Origin: Hymenolepis diminuta | Taxonomy: Eukaryota > Platyhelminthes > Cestoda > Cyclophyllidea > Hymenolepididae | DNA length: 64,000 nt | Direction of reading: 5' to 3' | Assembly (NCBI GenBank): GCA_900708905.1 | Contig: CAADRB010000030.1 | Location: 952,915 to 1,016,914 of the forward strand | Shown here: positions 26,001 to 38,400 of the stretch, in pieces | Layout: each line of letters begins with the position of its first letter | Numbering within the stretch: position 1 is the stretch's first letter | Made by a program: the position numbers and the translations under genes | The notes under the pieces: generated by a model | Databases searched by the model: none | What the model was told of the DNA's origin: nothing | What the model saw: the letters and a program-made list of their open reading frames with translations, nothing else

Positions 26001-29000
26001 ACTATTAAAAGTGAAGTAATTAAAGAGAAGACGAAATTTTCGCCTTATTTTCTAGCTTGCTGAATTCATCTAACAATTCATTTCGCTTCTGCGTAAACAC
26101 TGCTACCACATATTTTTTCCATATACTTAATTCAGTTTTATATTAGCTGGTAACGGAAGTTCTGACCACTTTTAAAGTTGAATTAAAGTGAAAATTTTAT
26201 CAAAAATACATTCATTTAGTGTTCAACATAGTCACCATTTTTATTAATTTCATCTTCCCATCTTGTCATAAGCTTTCTCATTCTTCCTTCATAAAATTTA
26301 GCCAGTTTGGACTGGAAAAATGCAACTAGCTTCTTGGTTTCGAACTCTTCTCTTGAAGTAAGCCTTTGTCCCATTTAATGATTCTGCAAGCTCCTGAAAA
26401 GACAAAAATCGGTTGGTGCAAGACCGGGGGAATATGGTGGGTGATGCACGACTTCCCAGCCAAATTCTTCGACAAGATTTTTGGTTGCTCTTGAAGTGTA
26501 GAGTCAGGCATTGTCATGGTGCAGAAGCATTCCTTTTCGGTTGATCAAAGAAGGCCGTTTTTCCTGTCCTTAACCGCTTTTAAACGAGTTAGCTACTGAC
26601 AGTAAACCGCAGTTGTTATCATTTGATTGTCACCCATTAGTTCATAATAAACAATTCCCTTCAAATCCCACCATAAACACCCGAAAAAAAGAATTTTGTT
26701 CGGGTGCAGCCCCAAGTTGTCTCGGTTTTGGAATCGGCTTTGAACCAGTGTCTTGACTTAGCTACTGTCTTTGGCGCTTAACATTGTTATAAAGGATCCA
26801 CCACTTCTCGTCGCTTTCAGTTATGATTCGGTCTAAAAAAGGTGTCTGAAGTTCACGAGAACGCAGTGAAACACAACAGGTCACACACTGCTGCTTGTTA
26901 ATTTCTGACAAATCGTGTGGAGGGCTCCATCTGCCAACCTTCGAGACTTTGCCAAGTCCTTTCATTCCCCTATATATAGTCATATGGCGGCTTACATGAA
27001 AGGTTTTGCTCACTTCTCTAGTAGTGCAGGTTGGATTTTCATCAATGGCAACTTACAATTGCTCAGAATTGAGTTTTTTGAGCATTCTGCTCTCGGTTTG
27101 TCTTTCAGTCATCCTTTTTGAAACCACCTACAGAAAACCACCTTCTGCAGGTCTTTTCATTCACAACATCATTTCCATAAGTGTTTTTGAGTGTTTTTGC
27201 TGCTGAGCTTGCCGTATTTCCTTGATGAAATTCAAAAAGTAAAACATGCCTGATATGCTCTTTAATTGGAGTGTACATTAGGGCCAGAAATAGTTATCAA
27301 TAACGATAATTACCACACAATCTGAAAGAGGAAATAATATTTTGCTAATTACCATAGATAAGCATACAACATTAACAAGCTAAATTGAAGTAATCATTCC
27401 CTAAACACACAGCTCAAAAATTGGACAGAACTTCTATTACAACCTGATAATTCATACTGACTTAATTCAAGACGCTTCTCCACTGTTTGTCTCGATAAAA
27501 ACTCGCTTCCATCAGTATGCCTTTTTCTTGCCTCATTTAGGATGCAGTGAAAATTCTAGGATTTTCCACATAGTCGTATTACTAAGTAGCATTTATTTAG
27601 TTTTAAATAAATAAAGTCAGCTCACCACTGCCATCATTGCAATAACATATACGGCCTTCTTCAGTGTCGGTGTTTGAGCATCGGGCATAAGGAGCGCAGG
27701 GTTTCAGGAAACACATATCCGCCTTGTTGCAAAGTTCGCCATACCAACCTATAATTTTCAGATATTATTAATGTTAGGAAACCGAATCGAATATACAAAT
27801 ATTAATATTTAAATACAAAATTAAATTTCATAACCTTCAACCATGGTGCACTCTATTATTAATTTGTATATCAACACTAAATGTGTAAGATCTTTACTGA
27901 AATGATGATTGCAATTAGTCGATTTTATTTCCATAATAAATAGACCTTCCTTTGAGGTACAGTTCTTTTCGTCTTTCTAGAATCAGAGTAGTTGTAACTT
28001 TATGAAGAGCGTCTAAAAATTTCTTTCTCAAATTTTGGTTATATTTTCTTTAACAAGGTGGCAAATGATCTGATTATAAAAAATAACTAACAAGAGATTC
28101 GCTTTCGATTTTTGATCAATATAAATGACTTCTTTCAGTGTTTTCAGTAGAACCCAGCTTTTAAATATGTATAATCCGAAATAATCAAAACTGATTAAAG
28201 TGGCGGACGAACTTTCTCTATCTTAATGACCAAATATTTGGTCTTTAAGGTTTTATTCAATACCATTAAATATTAAATTTAAACTGCTCAGAATGGAAGA
28301 TCTTGATCATTAATCTTGGTAAGCGGTTGACTGCTCATTCACTCAATGCAATTACATAATCTAGAACGAAATGTTCGAAATAAACTTTAGTAGAAAAGCT
28401 TTCAATCTCAAATTCTTGACGCTTTTCTGATTTTTAAATATCCTTTTCGGTATGAACAGAGAACATGAAATAACAAAAAACTTACTTCTAAAGCATTTTA
28501 AAAATAATTATTTGGAATATCTGTTAATCAATTTTCTGTTCACCTCCTCAAATCCAATGAAATCCGTCAAAATCATTTACCTGAATCTTTAAAATTTTTA
28601 TTATTATTAGGGTTATTTGCGACCTTAAAACCGAAGATTCACTTCTCTTCCACATAGGTTTAATATAAACCAAGGTCAGGTGAAACTGAATTCACAAATT
28701 CTCACAACAAGTGAAGCAAAAACCAATCAAGAAAGAATAACGTTTTGATGCTTTACGATGAGGTGAGCTAATTTTACAACGAGATATTGCTTTTTTAGTG
28801 ACAAACTCGAAGACCATAAAGGAAGCGTATCGTAAAATTCTTAGAAGAAATAATAAGGTTGATTAAATGTAGATAATTAAAAAACATTATTTTTATAAGC
28901 AGTGATTCATGATTTCCTGCAGTCTGACTCGATAAACAATTAAATTTCGCCATGTTCGTGGCTCTCAGTTTATCCTAAAATTTTGCGTGTGAACCATGGT

Positions 29001-32000
29001 TAAGTAAAATAATCCGCTATTGAGCTAGAATCTCTCACATTAACAAAAACATTTATATTTTTAATAAAGATGTCTTAAATAAAAACCAATTTAATCAGGA
29101 TGAATATAGAAATGATATTCAAAGACCTAAACAGATCTTCTTTCAATGCAATAACCACATACAAATATCTGAGATTATTTTGACGCCTGGATTAAAACTG
29201 GTTGAATGTTGAAGCAAAATATTTACATAAACAAGGACATACCAAACCGAAATTGGCTAAATTACCAAAACTAAGTTTATTTATCAAAACACATCAAAAT
29301 GATGAAGGATTGTATTGTCAGTGTGAAAAAAAATTTACAATTATTAATTATGGGAAAGCAGTTGAGCATGAGAATCGGTAAACTGTCCACTCGAAGGTGA
29401 AGAAAAAGGAGCCGAGTAGTATTTAAGATATTCAGAGTATTACATAAATTTTATTTCCCTATTCAAATATACTTTTGCTTAAATGATACAGTTCGCAGCT
29501 TCATGTTCTGATGTTCCAAAGTTCGCATTCAACGTTTGTCCCCAAGGTTCATGAGTGTATTCATGTCCGCAAAGTTCAGAGCTTATTTACCAGTTTGAAT
29601 GATTGGTCGTGTCATTTCAACATTTTTTTCTTTTAATATCTAAAGAATAGGCAGATCGATCTTAGTCAAAAGTATTGTAAAACTTCGAGCAAAGAGAATT
29701 TATAGAACAGAAACGATAAGTAAACTTGAGGAAATGAAGGAAGATCATTTTCCATCATTGTCAAAATGGTCTAAAATAATAGATTTTGTTAACAGTGCTG
29801 CTCCTAAAGACAAGTAAATGTTATAGTCATTAATAATTAATAAAATAATAATTAATAATTTCTAAACTTCCGTTTGAAAGAAAAGAGAAAGTGAAAAGGT
29901 GGATTAAACAGTGCTTATTCGAGAAATTCGTAAAAGAAATACCGAGCCCTTGGCCATTTCCATTGCATACTTTAACGCTTAAATTACTTCAATCTTTTGG
30001 TTCTTATACGATCTAATATAAATATTTACTATATCAAAAGTGAAATTTCAGATCATACCGATACAATATGGATGCCGTAAAAATTGGTTGACATCTGAAC
30101 TAAAACGACCGTTGTGGTTCTGATACAATATAGGAAATATTGTTTATCTAAAATCACGATCACTTTTCATCTATCTTTACCGTACAGTAAAGCATAATTT
30201 CAGCTGATTTAGTGACAGATCTAAAATCCAAATTAAATGAATGCTGTAGAAATGCTATCCCCTTGGCACCTTGACAGAACACAGCTCAGTGAGCTCTACT
30301 AAGTTAAAAAGTTTAGGTGGTTTCAGAGATGTAAATCTTAGCCTATATCGACTAAACGCTTTACCGAAATGAAGATAGAAGTGGTGTGATTATTTAAACT
30401 TGAGGAATTCAGATGTTAGTTTTCTTCTAACATCAGACAAACTGGAGTTGGATCGTCAAATGTGGTGTCAATAAGATAAAAGAGAAATCAAATCTTTCGT
30501 CAGTGAAATTCATTACAATCGTCCCAAATCGACTTGAAGCTATTCTTCAACAGAAATTAACTCCTTAAGATTCTTGGAGAAAAAGAGACGTCAACTGCAA
30601 CTCAAGCTCCAGCGATATCCTGACTTCCCAAGGACAACAGCTCCTTATTAAGTAATTGTAATATACAGGATGCGTAAGATATCTGAGAACACATATATTT
30701 TTGCAATTTAAAATAACCCGATGAAAATTAATGTATTTTAAATTAGAACTTATGACAGATACTACTGCAACTAATGGTAAGAAAAGACATGCTGCAACAG
30801 TGTCAATAAAAGTGAAACATAGGAATTTAGAAATTACAAGATTTCTAAGTCGCAACATCTTTCGTTTGCAAAGTCAGAGAGGAACTGAATGAAAACAGTG
30901 GAAATTGAATTGGCCGCCACGAGGAAGAGAAAAGAGCATTGTCAACGCTCTGCTCACTCACTCAGAATACCAGAGTTTGTGTGAAGAGTGCATGGCATGG
31001 CATGATAGACGAAAATCGTAGGAAGTCAACATGCGACATCTTGAGAAACATCTTCAGGTGTCCGAAAGAACAACAATATGTAAGGAATATTGTTCATCAA
31101 AACCCCAAACACAAACCATACATTCTTAGGTGAAGTCAGTTTTTGTCGACAAAAACAGCTCAAGAGAATCGTTTAATGCATGCAAAACGACTCTAAACAA
31201 ATTAAAACATCCATGAGAACAGGAATGTCTTTGGTTTTTACCTGACGCAGAAACTTCCACCAGGATGTAAATGTCGAACCAAGAAATGACAGGTGACGGA
31301 CCCCACTGAAGTTCCAACCGTTATGCAAGTGCACGAAATTTTCGGCAACAGTGATGGTTTTCGGTGTTGTGAAGAGCCGTGAGAAAGGGACACATCATGA
31401 CTCCCCTATTTTTTTCCACAGTGCCTTACAGTGAATGCAGATGCAGGTGCAAATGCAGGTGCAGATGCCTATGTGGAGACTCTTCAAATCATTGTTGTTA
31501 AGCCGTCTTGGATAGACAGTGTAGTCAATGATGGGGAATCCTATGTCTTTCAACAAGATTCGGCTCCATCCCATAAAGCTCTCAAAAGGTAGGATTGGAG
31601 GGATGGCCGAGAATTTTTATTATCACGCCACACCAAATTTATGGGCACCTCCTAACTCACCAGATCTTAATCCTTTGCATTTTTACGTGTGGCGAGGGAC
31701 GGGGTGGGGCGTGACTGAAAAGGAAGTTAATAAGCATCCCTATTACACCAAACTCCCCTCTCTGATAAGTTCCACCTGATCTGGTCAAAGCTTGCAGTCG
31801 CTTTCGGACTCGAATTGAGTCGATGACAGAAGCCGAATGTGGATAAATAGAATAGGTTATGTTAATATTATGTTAATTTGTTTTGTTAAAAGAAATTGTG
31901 AGCTTCATCCGTTAACAGTTTCATTTTCTGTTTTTCTGAAAGTGCGAAAGGTGTCCCAGATGCCTTACGTATTTATTTAAAGCCCAACACTCTTATTTCC

Positions 32001-35000
32001 AAATCGCAGTTGTAAAGAGAACACGAATTGGTTGTTTTTTGATCAAACTGACCTAGTAAAAAACGTAGTAGGAATACCTAATGCAAGTAATTATGCCGAT
32101 TCTGATTCATGGCAAACTTTCGCATAGAAATCACCTAATTGTAACAATTGCCACATTACTAACTTATTCACATTTGAGCCGTGGGAATTTCACTATCACA
32201 AGATGAGAAGAGGATTGGGATGAGGATTGGAAAAGAAAGGAAAGAAGGCGATAGTCTTTTGAATGTAGATGGATATCAAAGTGATGTAAAAATCAGATAA
32301 TCAGAGAATTGGTAAATAACTTAAAAATCCGGGTAGAGGTCATGCGGAGAACGAAATGAGGAGGGAAAAATCGCTGCAAAGAAAGCGACTTTTCCCCCGT
32401 TAATCGATCATCATAATAAAGCTTCACGATCAGTACGCTTGTTGATTTATTTAAGATTATAATGAAATTATTTTAACTGATGTCGATCAATTGGAGATTT
32501 ACCTGGATCAAAGCATGTTATAAGCTGATAACAGCGTAAAGAACTAAGCATACAAATGATAAAAATTCCCTCTGATATATTTGTTGTTAAATATAATTGA
32601 CAATACAATTACTTACTAGGATTGAATAATCTCCTATTGGCAAATAACTTGAAATTATCTAATGGACTTTGTTATGTTACACTCATGTTAGCTAATATCA
32701 TTATCCTGGAATCTTGACTATTGACCAATAATCCGAGACTCCCCGAACATTCCGCACATGAATTTATTTTTGAACCGATGGGATAGTTCCTAAAATATAC
32801 ATTTTGCAAAGCTGGAACATAAGGCAGGCAAGAGTGTACCACGTTAATTAAACATTCAAGCGAAGTTAAACTCATTTGAGAGTTTGAGTTTATTTACAAC
32901 TTCTTTTCGATTCAATTTCCTTCATATTCTACCTTAAATCTTGGAGTTCAGATGATTTTCCCGATTAAAATTAAATTTTTTTTCTTTGGTGCGAGTAATA
33001 ATGCTAGTGGCACACCGTTAGCATGTAGTCTATTATGTGGGGGCTGATGGGTTTGATACATATCAATTCGCGTCTGGTAATCAAAATGACAGTTTTTTGG
33101 CAGTGATAAAACATGCACATCTGCAAATGCAGAGGAAACGAAATTTATGTTTATCGGAGTATGTCTAGTGATATAGTGATCTTCTGTGGTCTTTAGTTCT
33201 GTTCAATAAGATGGTTGGTGGTAAGAGCTCATAAGAACTCCAGGACACCCCAGGGATTATAACTTTCCCCTTAAGTCACCTGAAGTCTTGACTGCAAGTG
33301 CTTGAAAATACAACTGTTTAAATCTTTTCGGAAATATCATTTTTGGATAGGGATTTGAGTATGTGCTAATTTTTAAGATATAAAATATGAACTGTACAAT
33401 TCTTATTTTTGCTCAAAAATCGTAATTGTAGATTTTATCAAATAGGGTAGCTTGCAATTTTAAACTTTTTCTTAAAAAGACAGATTTTCTTTTTACCTGG
33501 TAGACATTTGCGTTCGCCATTCTCCCCACAATGATAGGTCTTAAAATTGGATTTACAGTAAGTTTGACATTGTGGTCCGTAGTAGTGGAGAGAGCAGGTA
33601 AGTCCGTAAAAGGCATCAATTCTGAAATCGGATAACAAATTTTGATTACTAACGTGTAAATGATACGAATACTACCTTTAAGTTTTTTCAGAAAACAAAT
33701 CATAACATTCGACAGTGACCTAGAGACGGCGTGAAGGTTAGATCAAGTTCCACCAGTACACATCAAGTGATCGGAGAATTGAATAGGGAGGGTTTAATAC
33801 GATTTTCTTGATCATAATTACTTTTAAAATATACTGTGGGAACATGACTAACATTCTTTCCGTCAATGGACTTGAAAATTAAAAATTAACGAAGTGTTAA
33901 CCATCCAACAATATGTTAGTGACGCAGCAGTCAAAAGTGATTGAGGAATATCCAATTAATGAAATGACCAGCAACCGCAGTTGAAACCTTTTAACAGAGG
34001 CATTTCAGCGCATAAGACTCCCAAGAAAGAGTTTCCTCGAAATTAATACTCAACATTTATCAGTGCTTCAGTTATTGGCACTGATAATTACATGAAAACT
34101 GATTAGGACAGCTGAACTTTTTTAGTTATGGGGAAAAGTGAGGTTAAAGATCAACTATTGTCTCCAAAATGTGGACTCTGGTTTAAAGAGTATTTTCAAA
34201 TCACTATTGAGAATACATAGAGGCCAAATTGGATGTCCAAATGCGGAAAAATGAAACATATATCCTAGTTTGAGTTCCGATAACACTATAATTGCCAACT
34301 CCGTGACAACACCACGAGATCAAAGTTTACTTCTGTGTTAAGGCTGAAGTATAGGGCAATAACATATCGGATCAGAAACAGTTAAACTGTCAAAAATGTT
34401 TGTGTATACATGGTGCACATGACAAATAATATCCATAAATAATCTCCAGAAAATTGAATTATTAAGAACGATTAGAGTCATCAAAATGGAAGTAAATAAA
34501 TTGAATATAATGGTCATTCTTTATCCATTTTTTATAAAAGGGCAAATAAAATTAAGTTATTCGATTTCATTATGTTGTTGATATATTTACCTGAAAAAAA
34601 GCAGGTTCTTGAACGAGAGTTTTTGGAAGGTTTATTAAATGCTCGAAAAGCACGACTTATCATTAAATAAGAGTTGGTAAATAGAATATAAAATTGGCAA
34701 ATTCAAATTACCTCAGTGAGGGGAAAGAGCCCTTCGATTAGAGAATTTTGTATTTTCTTATATATTTTTCACAATAATGTGTTGTCAGTTTCGATTACTT
34801 TCAGCAACTATTTTTAACAGTTTTAATCACACTTTAAATAACAATCAGTAAGAGTTTTATAATAGTACGGGATACTTACTTGACATGAGAATTATATATC
34901 GTAACATCCCTATTTGTAAGATTAAGGGTGTGAAATTCCGTTGTACTTGAAAGAGGTGCTTCTGCTGAATCAAATTTCCCGATTAGATCATCAGAGGAGG

Positions 35001-37196
35001 TATAGTCCGAGTCCCAAGCCTCGACGCGAAAATAGACTGATTTCTAAAATTTCAAAAATTTTGCATATTTAGGTACTGGAAATAAAAATTAGGCAGAGGT
35101 AAACAAATACAATTTACCGGTACTGGTGAGGTAAGCGGTAGTTCGACCGAGGTTTGAATCTTTGAGTAGGGTCCGATAATATGTGTATTCTTTTTTGCCA
35201 CATTACAATTATCGGTATAGCTAAAAGGAAAAACGTAGGAAACATATATATAATAAGAGAGAGTCTAGTAACCAATATTGACGCGACTCAACCCGTATCT
35301 TTATTCTTCGTATTTAACTGATTTTCCTTCAATTTCGTGTTAATTACATTGGTAACCAGATCTTACGTCGCAAAATATGCGGTCTCAGCTATTTGATACG
35401 ACTTTAGTTTAGCCCAGGAAGGTTATTTAGTTAATTATTAGTTAGATATTTAGTTAAATAAAGACGAGATAGTCCCCCCACCTCTTGTCTCTGGATGTAT
35501 TGTAAGCAGTCATTGTGGTAAAATTTAATCAAGTTATAAAAGATATCACTTTCTTTTCCCTCATTTCTCAAGTACCTAAAACATCTCACAGCAAAAATAT
35601 TGAATGCTATCCAAGCAGCTCTAAATTCTATTAGACGCATGGCTATTTCTAATAACAGCAAAATATTTATGATAACTGGAGTGTAATTTAGGTGACCCAC
35701 CCTTAGGGCTTTAGTAACAGAGCTCTACGCTGTAATGAATTGAAACTCACTCTCTCAAAGAGAATTAAATTGACAAATGCAAACATTTACAAATGTCATT
35801 TCAGTTATCGATCCCTTACTGTCATTATATTATTAATCATCAGATCAATGGTATTGGTCCAAAATGCTTTGCTATGATCTGGTGATTGGGAAGATTATCT
35901 GAAATAATAAACGCCGATCCACTGACGAATGGCCAGATGAGATAGGCTCCTCATAGAAATAGTTGAAATACTCCTCCTGACATGATTTTGGGATTAACCG
36001 AAAATTAATGATCAGTCAAGGTAACTTTAATGGAAGCGAGGTAACTTTACCTTTCATGTAGTTATGACGTAATGCAGAGGTGGTCTGCAATTCAACTGCA
36101 TTGGGGATCAAAAGTTCTTATCTGACGCGGATCAACCAGATAGTGTATTATAACTCAGTCACAGGTCAACCAACTCTGACTACTACGCACATGAATATTA
36201 TTACAGGACGTAAAGTGCAAAAAGTCCGGTCGAGAATCTGGAAGCAAGATCCCGAGTCTATTCATAGAAATATAAAGATTGAGGATTCACTATTCGAATC
36301 TGCCGCGTGTTCTAAGAGTACGATTGAGAATCCACTTGCTGAAACGATCACCAGCTCCAGTGAAGGTTGATTTGCGGTAGTTTGGTGAAAGTAAGATGCA
36401 ACGATTTTGTTTTTCAGACAAACTCGGTCATAAGTAATAATTTTGTACATAACAAATTCCAGTTTTGTTATTTCTAAATGTTTGAAATGAAACATTAACA
36501 AAAAAACAAATATTATGCATACATCCCTGCATTTGCTTAAGAGCATGATTTAACCTAACCATGGCTAGTAATGACATCGAAAAAGCCAGTTAGATCTCGT
36601 GAAATATTAAACTAAAACAGTGGAGAAAAAATGTAAGTGAATCAAGACATATGTTATACCTTAGGTTGCATTCATATATTTAAGGATTCATAAAAACACG
36701 TTCTATTAATTGCGGAAGTGTGATCACTCGTGGGAGGGCTTTTTGAACCAAAAGTTGATTTCTTTGTTTATTCATGCGACCACGATAACGTAAGCGGGAA
36801 ATTTTACAGGTTAACACAAATTTAGGGGTCTCAGGTTAAATGAGTGGTTAAACAAAGGAAAAAATTATATAATGCTACTTACTGTGCGTCACCGCTCCAG
36901 ACGCAGACAATGAAGTAGACATCGCAAGTTCTAGCTATGATATCACACCACCCAGTACTTGAATAGTGTCCAGTATTTGAATATTTCAACTGAAGCTCAA
37001 TCTTTCCGACCGTCTCCTAAATTATATTATAAAATTCGTTCTTAAAATCGCTGTTCAACCCTAGCGTGCGATTTAGTATATAAATTTAAAGCAATTGAAC
37101 GTTTAATATGGAACTTCGGGAACTTACGGTTGCATCACCACTGCATAAACCAAAACACGATAAGAGGAGAAGAATATAACCAAAATGCAGCCTCAT
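23026..37196 (-). CDS. Delta-like Notch ligand A (DSL protein), complete
   Basis: Single-pass membrane ligand of Notch by family. Minus-strand exons: 37196-37128, 37016-36883, 35220-35118, 35043-34880, 33621-33497, 27748-27626, 25424-25117, 25040-24952, 23742-23380, 23185-23026; 545 aa. If the last intron (donor GTAGTG, 23379 downward) is retained, translation stops at TAG 23378-23376 after 493 aa. Order: signal peptide (RLHFGYILLLLSCFGLCSG), MNNL-type N-terminal region (residues ~24-156), DSL domain from CSLHYYGPQC to LPGWYGELC with six Cys, three EGF repeats, TM (IAVPITLIIILIIIAVLLFF, ~345-366), cytoplasmic tail with PDDPPPPPVR and SLPPR, possible SH3 ligands. The 5.7-kb fifth intron hosts transposon copy B and the sixth a dead mariner. 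Compared with fly or vertebrate Delta it has far fewer EGF repeats. Exon phases equal those of ligand B, its tandem paralogue. Confidence 0.92.
23985..24245 (+). repeat. Dispersed repeat family R2, copy 1
   Basis: Aligns with 59095-59335 and 62850-63060. Shared blocks are cttgaatatgcgataaatgatt, ggctg(t/c)ctggttagtca, aataaccgataatccagtg and gtgcaccgaaaatag. Degenerate, no coding frame. Located in the intron between the tail and TM exons of ligand A. Confidence 0.6.
26200..27285 (-). mobile_element. Degenerate mariner transposon (pseudogenised transposase)
   Basis: Minus-strand translation, jumping frames, gives mariner transposase from N to C terminus: IRHVLLFEFHQGNTA (helix-turn-helix start, near 27260), GNDVVNEKTCRRWF, then ESDEKWWILYNNVKR, LWWDLKGIVYYEL (first catalytic Asp), LLHHDNA (second), EFGWEVVHHPPYSP, LAPTDFCLFRSL (third), ending near 26228 with GDYVEH and TAA. 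The Asp triad is recognisable but several in-frame stops and frameshifts break the frame, so it is dead. The right flank (26140-26165) has a mariner-like end, ttagctggtaacggaagttc; a matching end near 27285 was not found. It sits in the intron between EGF1 and EGF2 exons of ligand A, in the same transcriptional sense. Confidence 0.88.
30671..31971 (+). mobile_element. Tc1/mariner-superfamily element, copy B, full length but inactive
   Basis: About 1.3 kb, the usual size of the superfamily, bounded by imperfect inverted repeats: tgcgtaagatatctgagaac at 30671 and, read inward from the right end at 31971, tacgtaaggcatctgggaca. The plus strand has an N-terminal transposase stretch near 30890-31130 (AATRKRK, IDENRRKS, IVHQNPKHKPYILR), then stops and frame changes, then QDSAPSHKAL and NSPDLNPLHFYVW. 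The third catalytic Asp expected after NPL is His. A short in-frame expansion of gcagatgcaggt-type units near 31435-31466 interrupts the VNADAYVET motif. Resembles maT (DD37D) elements by motif spacing. Lies antisense in intron 5 of ligand A. Confidence 0.85.
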
Positions 37197-37969
37197 AGCT
37201 TCATTTAACTGCGATTTCAGACAAATTTAACATTAACTGCCAAAATGGAGTTGAAATGTTATAACGCTCGAGCCGAAACCCATTGCACCAATGAGGATTG
37301 ACATGACTATTGTTTGGACCAATCAGGATAAGAGATTGCCTGATTCGCTTTTCGACAATTTCCAAGGTCACTCACTTATTTCAATAGATGTTTTCTCCAT
37401 TTTATCGCTCTAGGGTAGTGTAGACGATTGTGAATTTTATTGATTCACAAAAAAATTATTAATACTAGCTTCTCCTTTTTATCAATATCCCAAATCATTT
37501 GCTCATCAATTTAAAATTGTTGTACAAATGAAAAAGATGATGTTCCATTGTTAGTTGATGTCTAATTTCGTTTTTGGCTAATTATAAAGCACCCTAAATT
37601 TACGAATGAAAAGCTTAGCATTTGTTTATAATTCAGCCCATACATCATTGAGTTTAATTGGCATGCAGATTTTTGCTGTTTCTACCAATTTTGTGAACTG
37701 ATTGAATTAGTTTTTCAAAAATCAAATGATTGGATTTCATCAGCACAACTTTCTGAATATCATCTCGCCCAGTACCATGAGTAAAAAAGGTATTATGATA
37801 AGAAGTGATCAGTATTGACATTAAGTTCAATGTCTTATATTTCCAAAATTGCATCTGAAGGATGAATACCTCCATGTCTCCAAAATTTTATTCTACGTCA
37901 TTACTAATTGCTGAGATTTAATTATCACGTCCTCATGGCAGTGTCTGAAATTGCCAACCTTTCTGTAAC

Positions 37970-38400
37970 TCCATGCTCTCTGTGGATAAACGTCGTGTGT
38001 CCTAAATTGGTCTATTTTATCGATCGTTCCTCGAATGATCTTTGCAATGGTACAGTTTCACCACGGCAATGATCGGAGCTAGTCCTTCTGTTCATGCTAT
38101 CTCTCCTGTTTCTACAACCGTCCCGTTTAATCAAAAGTACACACGCAATTATATCCTCACGCTTAACCTCATCCAAGTGACTGCCTTTCAATGCACACAC
38201 AGATGGGTGAAGGGGATGCATAGATTTTCGCTGGTCAAACACATCCTCCTACACCGTCTTCTAATCCCCTTTCTTCCTCAGTTCTCTCTTACCCTTTTGG
38301 AAGTTCCCATTGCGGTTCGTTCAATGCCTCTTGGTATAATCAAATCTTGGTGTTCTGCCTCACAATAGCTCTTAGCCTTTGCTGAAACTACAACAAATTA
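37970..38400 (+). repeat. LTR-like repeat family R3, copy 1
   Basis: Shares with 48360-48775 a C/T-rich body and a similar right end (tcttggtgttctgcctcaca, then tagcctttgctgaaac, then ctacaacaaatt). Locally GC-richer than its surroundings. No gag or pol coding is seen nearby, so at most a solo LTR or a short non-autonomous element. Confidence 0.4.

Noticed and set aside
26326..26517. Minus-strand 63-codon frame in the mariner
   Set aside because: Shadow frame; the transposase C terminus reads in another frame with LAPTDF and GDYVEH.
36080..36370. Plus-strand 96-codon open frame
   Set aside because: No ATG start, antisense within an intron of ligand A, no recognised family and no splice partners; composition is only mildly coding-like.
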